Part shown: piece by piece, positions 43,960 to 51,901 of the stretch
How the letters are laid out: each line of letters begins with the position of its first letter
How positions within the stretch are numbered: the stretch's first letter is position 1
Source: Armatimonadota bacterium
GTDB taxonomy: Bacteria; Armatimonadota; Fimbriimonadia; Fimbriimonadales; Fimbriimonadaceae
Length of the DNA stretch: 64,000 nt
Reading direction: 5' to 3'
NCBI GenBank assembly: GCA_029781035.1
Contig: JAKOXK010000075.1
Coordinates: 28,530-92,529, forward strand
Translations under genes and position numbers: made by a program
Notes under the pieces: model-generated
Database searches by the model: none
What the model saw: only the letters and a program-made list of their open reading frames with translations
Told to the model about the DNA's origin: nothing

Positions 43960-44779
43960 CGCCTCCTGTTTCGGCTGTGAAGAGCATGCACAACCTCGAC
44001 TCACAAAGCTCCTGTTCGTGAGGACACGCGGTGTGTTCGTCCCACGTCAAAGTTGGCCTACTCCAGTGGTCTGAAAGGAACTGGCGTGCTTCCGCTAGGT
44101 GACCATGGGGCAGATACCGTTCGGTCTTGACGACAAGTCCGGCTGGGATACTGACCTCGAGATACCCCTCGGGAGCTTTCGGGCCGGCCAGGGTGAAACC
44201 GATCTGTGCCCTGAGGTCATCGTCGTACAACGTCACCCACTTGTTCTGGTCGCGTGACGCTGCAGCGCGAAATCGAGGGTGCCGCGCCAAAGGGTTTTGT
44301 GCCGACACCGAACTTGATTGGATCACGGCAAGCCGGATTGGTCCTTGCCGACCGATCTTCGTCGGATACTGAGACTTGAGTCGTAGCCAATCTGCTGTGC
44401 AGGAGCAGTTGGGAATCCAGTGGAGCCCGCCCGGCGACGGAAGTCGCCAGTCGGAACCAGATCTCTTGAGGTCGCGGGCCGAGACTCCGTATGCGTGTTT
44501 GATCGACCGGGACAGCGCACCGGGCCTACCGAGGTTGACGGCGTCCATACGTGCTCCCTCCAGAATGTGATACGTCGCCCGTTCGAGACGGATTCTCCGG
44601 ACAAACGCCATGGGTGGTTCACCGGTTATGTCTCGGAACATCCGAGAGAAGTGGAACTGCGAATACCCGGCTTCAAAGGCGAAAGTCGACAATACTGCGA
44701 CTTCGTCGGGGTCATGGAGCACCCGACTGATCGCTTCGCCCATCACGAGGCCTAGGTGGTTCTTGGTGGCTCGGCGCAT
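43928..44779 (-). CDS. AraC-family regulator with C-terminal effector-like domain
   Basis: A 283-residue protein. The AraC/XylS DNA-binding domain is N-terminal (about residues 8-110), with F-E-A-G-Y-S-Q-F-H-F-S-R-M-F as one helix-turn-helix. The other half (about 78-108) is short and lacks the usual A-x-x-x-G-F-x-S-x-S core. Residues about 145-265 look like a GyrI-like effector-binding domain (V-T-L-Y-D-D-D, I-P-A-G-L-V-V). This order is that of Rob/MarA-like regulators of small-molecule response. It converges on the selenoprotein gene with 32-nt overlap. Target genes unknown. Confidence 0.75.
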   Translation of the reverse strand: MRRATKNHLGLVMGEAISRVLHDPDEVAVLSTFAFEAGYSQFHFSRMFRDITGEPPMAFVRRIRLERATYHILEGARMDAVNLGRPGALSRSIKHAYGVSARDLKRSGSDWRLPSPGGLHWIPNCSCTADWLRLKSQYPTKIGRQGPIRLAVIQSSSVSAQNPLARHPRFRAAASRDQNKWVTLYDDDLRAQIGFTLAGPKAPEGYLEVSIPAGLVVKTERYLPHGHLAEARQFLSDHWSRPTLTWDEHTACPHEQELCESRLCMLFTAETGGVNQPSHSGVV

Positions 44780-44908
44780 AGCCGTCAGACAAGGGTTGTT
44801 CGCCAGAAGCGACCGACCGAACGCAGGGGATTTGTTCCGCTCGACAAGGATCCATGGGAAGAGACAGCCATAGCAACTCCAGTAAGGAAGTTATACGAAA
44901 GAGCCTGC

Positions 44909-44926
44909 GGATTCGTTCGCGAATCC
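44909..44926 (-). terminator. 7-bp hairpin after the APH-like gene
   Basis: GGATTCG (44909-44915) pairs with CGAATCC (44920-44926) around TTCG, a stable tetraloop on the plus strand. On the minus strand it lies 39 nt past the stop of the phosphotransferase and is followed by CTCTTTC. Terminator role is moderate. Confidence 0.4.
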
Positions 44927-44965
44927 GGTTGGGGAGCGTCAGATTCCGGTGACTGAATCCAACAG

Positions 44966-45907
44966 TCACATGTCGCACAGGGCACGCCAGGGTTCGGGAA
45001 ACCCGAAAAGGACTGACCGGAATTCATCCAGACCCCCTGGGGGCCATCTCCACCACCGTCTTTGGAACACCTGTGGATCGAGGGAGAGAGGCTCAGAGAC
45101 TGCGACGCCTAGCCAGTACCAGAGGACTCGACCTTCGAACCCTTCATCGGTCTCCTCAGCCTGGGCCTGGTAGCTTCTGCAGAGGCTGGGAAGGTACTTG
45201 AGGGGAAAGCTCGACAGGTCGACAGCCGGATCTCCCATGCAGGCGTTTCCCCAGTCGATCAATGCGGAGAGTTTCAACGAGTCGACCATAACGTTCCAAG
45301 GGTGGACATCGTGGTGGACGAGAACCTGGTTTGACGTCGGCCGTTTCGGGCCATCGGCAAAACAAGACTGCAGACGGCGGGACAATCGCTCGATCCACAT
45401 GGCCCCATCGATCGTCAGCTTCCCTTCATCGACGCACGGGCGCAAGCTGTCCAAGGGGTCGTCGAACCACCAGCCGTTGAGGCGCCTCTTCGGATCCACG
45501 ACGTCCGTCACTCGGTGCAACTGAACGAGTTGGGAAACGATCTCATCGATCAGATTTGCCATAGTGGAGAGATGCTCGGGCGATTCGAGTTCCTGAGCAT
45601 GGGCTAGGGGGCACCCGGGTACAAGGTAAGACACGATGTAGGCGACGGGAACGATGTCCCTTGATTCGTCGAACACGGCGATGGAGGGCGTCCTCACCCC
45701 AGACTCGATAGCACAAGGTACTGCAACACTTTCCGCCAGCAAGGTCGGCTCGTATTCCCGCCTTCTCGGGATACGGAGTACGTGCTCGTCGCCCAGAATC
45801 CAAACGTCATTGACGATACCGTTGCTGGGCAATCGAGTCACATCGCCGCTCAACCCGTGCTTTTCGGTTATGGCCCGTACGATCTTCGCAGAGTAAGTTC
45901 TGTTCAC
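44966..45907 (-). CDS. Aminoglycoside phosphotransferase (APH) family kinase
   Basis: A 313-residue APH/ChoK-type kinase. Catalytic loop L-V-H-H-D-V-H-P-W-N-V-M near residue 199 and metal-binding I-D-W-G-N-A-C-M-G-D-P-A-V-D-L near residue 215 are intact. The ATP-binding lobe has V-L-R-I-P-R near residue 42. Members phosphorylate antibiotics, choline, homoserine or sugars; this one cannot be assigned and need not be a resistance gene. GTG start with GGAGG 7 nt upstream. Confidence 0.85.
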   Translation of the reverse strand: MNRTYSAKIVRAITEKHGLSGDVTRLPSNGIVNDVWILGDEHVLRIPRRREYEPTLLAESVAVPCAIESGVRTPSIAVFDESRDIVPVAYIVSYLVPGCPLAHAQELESPEHLSTMANLIDEIVSQLVQLHRVTDVVDPKRRLNGWWFDDPLDSLRPCVDEGKLTIDGAMWIERLSRRLQSCFADGPKRPTSNQVLVHHDVHPWNVMVDSLKLSALIDWGNACMGDPAVDLSSFPLKYLPSLCRSYQAQAEETDEGFEGRVLWYWLGVAVSEPLSLDPQVFQRRWWRWPPGGLDEFRSVLFGFPEPWRALCDM

Positions 45908-45994
45908 TTCGGGCCTCCTGTGCGCCCCGTCCTGCTGATCGATCCTTCCTTAAATAAGCAATGCCTCACGTTGCTATGGCGTTGGTGCGTGTGC

Positions 45995-46000
45995 CAATAT
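45995..46000 (+). promoter_or_regulatory. -10 box, leaderless lipoprotein promoter
   Basis: CAATAT, 6 nt before the ATG at 46007. Confidence 0.4.
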
Positions 46001-46006
46001 GGCGAA

Positions 46007-46633
46007 ATGTTAAGGTGTGGTACGGCATTGTTCGTGGCCATTGCGCTGCTCGTTGGGGGGTGCATCCCGTTGCCTGGTGCCGAAAAGAAGGAGGCAGAAC
46101 TAGTCCTTATGGGAGACAAGGCCCCGCAACTCGGGAGCACCCAATATCCGACACTCGACAAGTTTGTCGTGGGTTCTTGGCGGATTATCGAAGGGGCCAT
46201 GGATCCGGATCAAGCCAAGCAGATGAACATTCCAGCGGAGATGACGAAGGGCGACGAAGGACTCGAAACGTTTGTCTTTGACCCTGACGGCAAAGTCACG
46301 GTGACGCAGAAGGGAAAGAGCTTCAAGGTCACGGGCCAGTGGCAACTGAGCCAAGACGCCGTACTCATCCAGTTCGAGGCTCTTGACGGAAAGCCTCTCA
46401 ACCAAGCGAAAGAGGAGCTCCAAAAGGAGAGCGAGTCGGGAAGGTCTGGAGCCATTCGCAACGAAATCGTGATGGACTGGATCCTGTCTGATCTTGTGAA
46501 GCTGAACCAGTGGCGAGTGGCGCCTGACAAAAGGCACCTCTTCAGCCCGATGGTCAGCCCTACTGGCGAGACCGATCCCCGCTTTGCAATGGGCGATTTT
46601 CTAGAACGGCTAGCCCCTGCGAAGAGCCAGTAG
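46007..46633 (+). CDS. Hypothetical lipoprotein
   Basis: A 208-residue protein with a lipoprotein signal: M-L-R-C-G-T-A-L-F-V-A-I-A-L-L-V-G-G-C, lipid-modified at C19. The mature part reads as a small beta-barrel lipocalin-like fold (V-G-S-W-R-I-I-E, V-T-G-Q-W-Q-L). I do not recognise the family. Its start was placed at 46007 because of the signal and the -10 box 6 nt upstream. The last 74 nt overlap the convergent Acb2-like gene. Confidence 0.7.
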   Translation: MLRCGTALFVAIALLVGGCIPLPGAEKKEAELVLMGDKAPQLGSTQYPTLDKFVVGSWRIIEGAMDPDQAKQMNIPAEMTKGDEGLETFVFDPDGKVTVTQKGKSFKVTGQWQLSQDAVLIQFEALDGKPLNQAKEELQKESESGRSGAIRNEIVMDWILSDLVKLNQWRVAPDKRHLFSPMVSPTGETDPRFAMGDFLERLAPAKSQ

Positions 46634-46940
46634 CGTCTTCGCTGTGTGGCCAGTGTGTGCCGAGAACGTGTTGCCTTTCCCGGATTGACCTTCGCTTGAG
46701 CAGGGCTTCCTGGGCCTTCGCCAAGCCTTCGAGAGCTTCTGCGTTTTCCGGGCATGCCAACGACCGACCCTGAAAGTCCAGCAGTTTTTGGATCAGGGCT
46801 TCAATCACGTCTTCGACGCGGCACCCATTGACACCGGATTCCGACGGATTTCCGTGCTGGAAGACAATGTGCATGTAGGGCTGGTCAACGATGGCACCAC
46901 CACCGTCAAGATGGCGAAAGGCTTCCATGTTCTCAGACAT
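46560..46940 (-). CDS. Acb2/Tad1-like (DUF7681) protein
   Basis: A 126-residue protein whose core (about residues 22-100) shows the pattern of phage Acb2/Tad1 hairpin-domain proteins: H-I-V-F-Q-H-G-N-P-S-E-S-G-V-N-G, E-D-V-I-E, L-L-D-F-Q-G-R-S-L-A-C-P-E-N-A-E-A-L, then a helix with R-R-S-I-R-E-R and V-L-G-T-H. Acb2 proteins sequester cyclic oligonucleotide signals of CBASS defence. The C-terminal 26 residues are unconserved. It overlaps the upstream gene by 8 nt. Assignment is from remembered family pattern, not a search; DUF7681 members also lack proven function. Confidence 0.6.
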   Translation of the reverse strand: MSENMEAFRHLDGGGAIVDQPYMHIVFQHGNPSESGVNGCRVEDVIEALIQKLLDFQGRSLACPENAEALEGLAKAQEALLKRRSIRERQHVLGTHWPHSEDATGSSQGLAVLENRPLQSGDRSRQ

Positions 46941-47307
46941 CTTTGTCTCTACTCTCTAGTTTGCTCCAATGGAACTCGTGGTGGGCCAGATACCCTGGTC
47001 CAGTCGCAAAGTGTATCCCGTGAGGCGCTTTCAACAGGCGCCTGCGTTGGACTGATAGCTCGTCCAGGCAAGCCTGCAGTTCGACCACGAGCCGGGTGCA
47101 TCTGTCAACGAGTCGAGTCTTGGCCCGCGACCGCGCGTGGACGCACATTCCCGAGAGCCGAGAGACCTGACGGTCGAGACCGTGCTGCAGATTGAGGACC
47201 GAACGCAACGCCGACCGCCGGTCTCCTTGGTCATCACAGGCCTTTTCGACGATTATTCCGATCTGCCGGACCCTCTCCCGAGCGGAACTCACTTGAATGG
47301 TCAACAC
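46933..47307 (-). CDS. Hypothetical partner of the Acb2-like gene
   Basis: A 124-residue, mostly alpha-helical protein rich in Arg and Leu, with no signal or membrane segment. GTG start at 47307 has a good GAGGTGA Shine-Dalgarno (6-nt spacing). It overlaps the Acb2-like gene by 8 nt, so the two form one operon. No family recognised; the C-terminal 35 residues (H-F-A-T-G-P-G-Y-L-A-H-H) contain a histidine cluster. Confidence 0.6.
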   Translation of the reverse strand: MLTIQVSSARERVRQIGIIVEKACDDQGDRRSALRSVLNLQHGLDRQVSRLSGMCVHARSRAKTRLVDRCTRLVVELQACLDELSVQRRRLLKAPHGIHFATGPGYLAHHEFHWSKLESRDKDV

Positions 47308-47357
47308 AGTTCACCTCTGTCTCGTCAAAGCCGACTGGTGGCTCCGTTGGTCGAGTC

Positions 47358-47453
47358 TCAGGGCTCAAAGCCACCCTGACCGTCCCGCCCCCGCAGGTGC
47401 CACTTGAATTCGGCCTTCATAGGGGTGACGTGTGACGCTATAAAAGGGTTCAT
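47358..47453 (-). CDS. Possible 31-residue peptide
   Basis: A short frame 30 nt after the ParA-like gene, ending K-W-H-L-R-G-R-D-G-Q-G-G-F-E-P. The region otherwise (47308-47482) looks non-coding. No good Shine-Dalgarno; TATAAA occurs on the opposite strand. Low support. Confidence 0.2.
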   Translation of the reverse strand: MNPFIASHVTPMKAEFKWHLRGRDGQGGFEP

Positions 47454-47482
47454 GGCGTCTTCGACCTGCTTGTCGAGCCCAG

Positions 47483-48163
47483 TCAGGCGGCCTCCGCTAC
47501 GGCTGGTGCCTCACGGAGAGCTGGCAGAACCACAAGGCTAATGTCTGTCGGAGCCCAATTGACGAGACGTTCAGCTATCTCTGCGACCTCGCGGCTGAAC
47601 CGTGACTTGGGGCTGCTCACTTGGCACAGCCGGCGCTCAAAGAAGGCCTTCGACACACACGGCTCCTCGGGAATCCAACCTAGGAATGAGGAATCGGCAC
47701 TTAGGTGACGCGCTATGTTGGACCGGAGAATCGCTGCAACGCGCTCCGCGACGTCAGCGGACTGGCACCTGACCAGCACGCCGAGTAGACACTTGGCACC
47801 ACAGTCACGGACCGCCCTTGCCGTCTTCATGGCACCGAGCAAGCTTGCCGAGCTGGCTTCGGTCACGAGGAGCGTCATGGCTGACGACTGAAACTGGTTG
47901 AGGTGGCGACCCGTCATTCCGGGCCCGGTGTCCACCAGCACAAAATCCGAGTCGGGAACCTCTCCGTCCCCTTCCAGACTGGTCGTCGCCCTTGTCTCGT
48001 CCGCATTGGATTCCTCGAGGAACAGGCTGACCTGGGGAAGGGTCTCGTCGGCGTCGACGAGGTGACACGAACGCCCTGATTGAGACAACGCCTGCGCAAG
48101 GTTCATCGCGAGCGTCGTCTTCCCGGAACCCCCTTTGGCGTTCGCTATGACGATTCTGGTCAT
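47483..48163 (-). CDS. ParA/MinD-like ATPase
   Basis: A 226-residue ParA-superfamily ATPase. Deviant Walker A N-A-K-G-G-S-G-K-T-T at residues 8-17 with the signature Lys, Walker A' D-A-D-E near 38-41, and Walker B V-L-V-D-T-G-P-G near 75. Lacks an N-terminal DNA-binding domain, so it is closer to MinD/FlhG/CpaE-type positioning ATPases than to plasmid ParA. It overlaps the MshEN gene by 4 nt (ATGA), so they act together, perhaps placing a pilus or secretion assembly (inference). Confidence 0.85.
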   Translation of the reverse strand: MTRIVIANAKGGSGKTTLAMNLAQALSQSGRSCHLVDADETLPQVSLFLEESNADETRATTSLEGDGEVPDSDFVLVDTGPGMTGRHLNQFQSSAMTLLVTEASSASLLGAMKTARAVRDCGAKCLLGVLVRCQSADVAERVAAILRSNIARHLSADSSFLGWIPEEPCVSKAFFERRLCQVSSPKSRFSREVAEIAERLVNWAPTDISLVVLPALREAPAVAEAA

Positions 48164-49383
48164 GCCGACCTCCTTAGAATCCGTGCGATGACGCTTGGCT
48201 TGGATGCCCTGGGCTCGCCGGGGAGTCTCACCACACTGTCGTCTTCCGAGCCATATCGACTCCGGATCTCAGCGAGAACCCTGTCGATGGGTGCGGCATG
48301 CGTTACAACGGGCAATCCAATGGTCTTGCCAATGGCCTCAATTCCGGGGGCATCAAAGGGCTCGGCAGCGAGGACATGGAGAGTGTCGTCAACGACACAG
48401 ACCGGGATTGCCAGGGCGTTTGCGGCAAGGCTGCCAGGTATTCGGGCAACGGTGGCGGAATCGATCTCTCCCAACTCGATCGCGTCGTCCCCGTCGGCAG
48501 AAGTGACCACTGTCCCTGGAGGAGCGCCATTGTCGGAAGCTGCGTGCCCTTCGAGACCGGCACTGGAGACGTCGGCAAAATCCGGTTCGCGGTCGGTCGG
48601 CTCATCGGCGTCCCCTTCGTCCTCGGCTGGGTCTTTGATCCCCAAGAGAGCTTGGATTTCGGCGGCTGAGACAATCTGCGCCTCGTCGCCGTCCCAGTCG
48701 GAGTTCGCGTCGGTTGCATTGTCATCGGAGCTCTCAGCAGGCTCCGTCACGTTGCCGTCCCCAGGTGCCTCCTCTATGTTGTTTGTGTCGACCACTGGCA
48801 CGGCTGCTTCCCCTTCTTCACTGGTAGCGAGAGCTTCGACTCGTTCGGATTTATCCTGGGGCTCATCCGTTGCCGAGGCAGCCTCGTCAACGGAGTCCTG
48901 CGTTTCAGAGGCGATACCAGGTGGAACCATGTCGTCGACCCACGATCCCGAATACTCGTCCGAAAACATGTCCTCTTCAGGCTCCGTCACCGGGTGTGCC
49001 AGCGCATTCTGAAGCTCAGCTGCGAATTCGGCTGCGTCGACCTGGAGGCCATCTCCCACCGTCATGGCAGAGGTCCGCTCCAGCATCTGCTGGATCTTGG
49101 ACTCACTGACCGCAATCCGTGGAGTCGCTGGTTCTGTCCTGAGGCACGCCATTTCTGCCTTCAGGGTGGCTACTTCAGACTGGAGTTCCGCGATCAAGGC
49201 GAGAAGGCGCGCCGACTGATCCTCAGCCGCCGGTTCTGACTTGGTGGCTCGGGGCTTTGAACGGGCCACCTTTGCTGGGCCGCGGGCGCTAGACGGCATT
49301 CCTTCACTGCATTTTCGGCAGGAATCGGCCCCGGACTCAGTCTCGTTCGACGATGAGCCAGAGTTCACCTGGCCCGTGAACAC
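48160..49383 (-). CDS. MshEN-domain protein without ATPase
   Basis: A 407-residue protein from GTG 49383; ATG 49299 (379 residues) is equally plausible because the frame before it overlaps lutC. The first 60 residues hold a Cys pair and are basic. A coiled coil covers about 57-85. A very acidic, Ser/Glu/Asp-rich segment (about 130-300) is probably disordered. The last 100 residues match the MshEN (GspE/PilB N-terminal) domain (V-A-R-I-P-G-S-L-A-A-N-A-L-A-I-P-V), known in PilB-type ATPases to bind c-di-GMP. No ATPase domain follows. Partner: the ParA-like ATPase. Confidence 0.65.
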   Translation of the reverse strand: MFTGQVNSGSSSNETESGADSCRKCSEGMPSSARGPAKVARSKPRATKSEPAAEDQSARLLALIAELQSEVATLKAEMACLRTEPATPRIAVSESKIQQMLERTSAMTVGDGLQVDAAEFAAELQNALAHPVTEPEEDMFSDEYSGSWVDDMVPPGIASETQDSVDEAASATDEPQDKSERVEALATSEEGEAAVPVVDTNNIEEAPGDGNVTEPAESSDDNATDANSDWDGDEAQIVSAAEIQALLGIKDPAEDEGDADEPTDREPDFADVSSAGLEGHAASDNGAPPGTVVTSADGDDAIELGEIDSATVARIPGSLAANALAIPVCVVDDTLHVLAAEPFDAPGIEAIGKTIGLPVVTHAAPIDRVLAEIRSRYGSEDDSVVRLPGEPRASKPSVIARILRRSA

Positions 49384-49879
49384 CCCGAACGAGAACGCCT
49401 TCGATGTCGGCAGTCCGCGAGGGGCCCGTCACCAACACCGCATTGGTTCTTTCAAGGCGTTCGATGGCGGCGTCGAGTGTCGGGACGATCGAGCTCTCAT
49501 TGATGACGGCGACATGGATTGGAGGAGCCAAGCTGGCCATTCTTCGCGAAAAGGGCCATTGGTTCAAGAGCAAGCTTCCCGTCTCAGCCACGGCGAGGTC
49601 GGCCCGAGTCACACCGACGCTAGCGTTCCAAACGTCGCAGTCAACGTGCATCCCGCCTTGCCCCACATCCAGGCCAGGTTCGACGATCCAGTTTCGGTCA
49701 GAAAGGCCAGCCAGAGTCTGCCAAGTCACGATAGTTCCGCCGAGGTCTGAGAAGCGGGTGTGGAACTGAGACCACAATTGCACGCGAGACAGGTCGCCAC
49801 TAGGGAGTTGGAAAGGCTCTGGAGGAGGGTCTTGAGAGGGTTTTGGAAGCCTCGACAACATGGACTCACGCGCGTTCAC
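49337..49879 (-). CDS. lutC: LutC-type lactate utilisation protein
   Basis: A 180-residue LUD-domain protein, third component of the LutABC L-lactate oxidation system. It shows G-V-T-R-A-D-L-A-V-A-E-T-G-S-L-L-L and P-P-I-H-V-A-V-I typical of LutC. GTG 49879 was chosen because GGAGGTGG lies 4-6 nt upstream, overlapping the lutB stop by 14 nt; the longer frame is an artefact inside lutB. Confidence 0.88.
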   Translation of the reverse strand: MNARESMLSRLPKPSQDPPPEPFQLPSGDLSRVQLWSQFHTRFSDLGGTIVTWQTLAGLSDRNWIVEPGLDVGQGGMHVDCDVWNASVGVTRADLAVAETGSLLLNQWPFSRRMASLAPPIHVAVINESSIVPTLDAAIERLERTNAVLVTGPSRTADIEGVLVRGVHGPGELWLIVERD

Positions 49880-51209
49880 GGAACCACCTCCGAAAGTCGC
49901 GGCCGTCTCGCCGAGGCATGTGTCGATGACGGGACCAGGGATTGGGAACGAGCTTGGCCATCGGCACAGCCTGCAGAGACGTGCGCCATAGATAGGCCCG
50001 AGTCGCAACCGCCACAAAGCCTGACCAAGGTATGGGATCAACGATGGTCTTTTCACGGACTCCCTGGTCTCGTAAATGAAGAAGGAGTTCGGGAATGGGA
50101 ATCTTGACGGGGCAGACTTCCTCGCAAGCTCCACAAAGACTCGACGCTTTAGCGATGGCGGCAAGTCCCACACCCTCGAGGGCTGGCGCCAAAACCGCCC
50201 CAAGAGGCCCGGAGTAGACGTGCCCATAGGCATGACCGCTTCCCTGACGATAGACCGGGCACACGTTGAGGCACGCACCGCACCGGATGCAGCGGAGTAT
50301 GTCTCGATAGGGGCCAGCAAGAGCGTCAAGCCGACCGTTGTCCAGGATGACGAGGTGGACTTCATCGGGTCCATCCAGTGCTTCGGGTTTGCGTGGACCA
50401 TGAATGAAGTGGGTGTAGACCGTTGCCCGTTGGCCAGTTGCTGAGCCAGCCAGGAGCCTGAGGAAGAGCGGCAAGTCAGCCTCTGAGGGGAGGACTTTCT
50501 CGATGCCCATCACAGCGATGTGCACCCGAGGTGCCGTCGTGGACAAACGGCTGTTCCCTTCGTTCTCGACCAGAACGAGCCGGCCCGTCTCCGCGACGGC
50601 GAAGTTGACGCCGCTAATGCCAACCTCGGCCCGCCTGAACTGTGTCCGGAGGTGTCTTCGAGCCTGTGAGGTCAGCTCCTCGGGCTTCTCAGTGTAGGTG
50701 CCGATGTTGTTCTCCTCAAAGAGCCGAGCCACCTGGTAGCGGTTCTTGTGGATGATCGGCGTGACGATGTGGCTCGGTGTGTCGTGGTCGAGTTGGACGA
50801 CAAACTCACCAAGATCGGTCTCGACAACGTCATACCCTGCGTCGGCCAACGCATGATTAAGATGGATCTCCTCCGTCGCCATGGATTTGGCCTTGACGAT
50901 CACGGCTCCTGGCCGGCAAGACTGTCGGCAGAGGCCCAGGATGACCGACCTGGCTTCTTTGGCGTCTCGGGCCCAATGGACCACGATCCCGTTCTTGTGA
51001 CATTGTTCCTCAAGGCTCAAGACCAAGGGCTTGAGATGGTCAAGTACGTACTGTCTTGTCCGTGCTGCGGCAGACCGGGCCGACTCCGGGTCAGGGAAGA
51101 CCGCGGACAACGTGTCGATTCGCTGTTGCGTCTTCGTCGCAGAGGCATCGTGGACACTCTTGCCGGTAGCCGGATCCAGGTTCCTGACGAAGGCGTCGAA
51201 CGGGTTCAC
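49866..51209 (-). CDS. lutB: LutB-type iron-sulfur lactate utilisation protein
   Basis: A 447-residue protein with an N-terminal LUD domain (about residues 45-270) and two [4Fe-4S] clusters (C-I-R-C-G-A-C-L-N-V-C-P near 314 and C-G-A-C-E-E-V-C-P near 362). GTG 51209 forms a 4-nt GTGA overlap with lutA. Passes electrons during L-lactate to pyruvate oxidation. Confidence 0.92.
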   Translation of the reverse strand: MNPFDAFVRNLDPATGKSVHDASATKTQQRIDTLSAVFPDPESARSAAARTRQYVLDHLKPLVLSLEEQCHKNGIVVHWARDAKEARSVILGLCRQSCRPGAVIVKAKSMATEEIHLNHALADAGYDVVETDLGEFVVQLDHDTPSHIVTPIIHKNRYQVARLFEENNIGTYTEKPEELTSQARRHLRTQFRRAEVGISGVNFAVAETGRLVLVENEGNSRLSTTAPRVHIAVMGIEKVLPSEADLPLFLRLLAGSATGQRATVYTHFIHGPRKPEALDGPDEVHLVILDNGRLDALAGPYRDILRCIRCGACLNVCPVYRQGSGHAYGHVYSGPLGAVLAPALEGVGLAAIAKASSLCGACEEVCPVKIPIPELLLHLRDQGVREKTIVDPIPWSGFVAVATRAYLWRTSLQAVPMAKLVPNPWSRHRHMPRRDGRDFRRWFRERA

Positions 51210-51901
51210 AAGGCGTCTCCCAATACCGAGGCGACGTGCGAGAACTGGAGCGGCACCCCGAGGCGTTCCGCGAGGCCCTGAAGGTGCATCAAACAACCCA
51301 TGTCACCTCCGACCACTTCTGTCGCACCCGATGCCACAATTTGACTGAGTTTCTGCTGGCCGATTCCCTTGCTTGTGTTCCCATGGGTGACTGAAAACGC
51401 TCCGCCAAAGCCACAACACTGCTCGGTTTCGTTAAGCGGAAGAATCTCCAGGTTCCCGACGAGCCGAAGCAAGTCCTCTTGTGTGCTCCCAAGGCCGAGC
51501 ATCCGACCGTGGCAAGACCGGTGGAAGGCGACGCGACGCTGGTTTGGAAGCGCCTGCCATCGTTCCACGTGAGCCACATTCCTCAGGAACTGGCAGAGTT
51601 CGAACACAGGCACTTCCGGCTCAACACCCAACATCTTGAATCCCTCGCGCACCATGGCCGCGCACGATGCGCTTGGTGTCACAACTGGGTCATTGCCCTC
51701 GAAGAGACTGCGGCAACGCTCTGCGACTTGTTTTGCAGCTTTCCAGTCGCCGGCATTGAACGGGGGCTGTCCGCAACAAGTCTGCCGAGCGTCGAAATGA
51801 ACCTGGCAGCCAACGTGCTCGAGCACCTTCACAGTGGCGATGCCGACTTCTCCGTAAAACGCGTCGCAGAGGCAGGTCAGCATCAGGCGAACTTTCATCA
51901 T
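51206..51901 (-). CDS. lutA: LutA-type iron-sulfur lactate utilisation protein
   Basis: A 231-residue protein with two cysteine-rich CCG domains (C-C-G-Q-P-P-F near residue 42 and C-C-G-F-G-G near residue 160), which bind unusual Fe-S clusters, as in LutA/GlcF/HdrB. An ATGATG start overlaps the rhaB stop. First of three lut genes; with lutB and lutC it forms a non-canonical L-lactate dehydrogenase. Confidence 0.9.
   Translation of the reverse strand: MMKVRLMLTCLCDAFYGEVGIATVKVLEHVGCQVHFDARQTCCGQPPFNAGDWKAAKQVAERCRSLFEGNDPVVTPSASCAAMVREGFKMLGVEPEVPVFELCQFLRNVAHVERWQALPNQRRVAFHRSCHGRMLGLGSTQEDLLRLVGNLEILPLNETEQCCGFGGAFSVTHGNTSKGIGQQKLSQIVASGATEVVGGDMGCLMHLQGLAERLGVPLQFSHVASVLGDAL

Noticed and set aside
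44966..45907. Antibiotic resistance gene
   Set aside because: APH fold is clear, but nothing in context points to drug modification; many APH-family kinases act on metabolites.
49880..50401. N-terminal extension of lutC
   Set aside because: The open frame upstream of 49879 lies inside lutB and has no LUD sequence; the GTG with GGAGGTGG decides.
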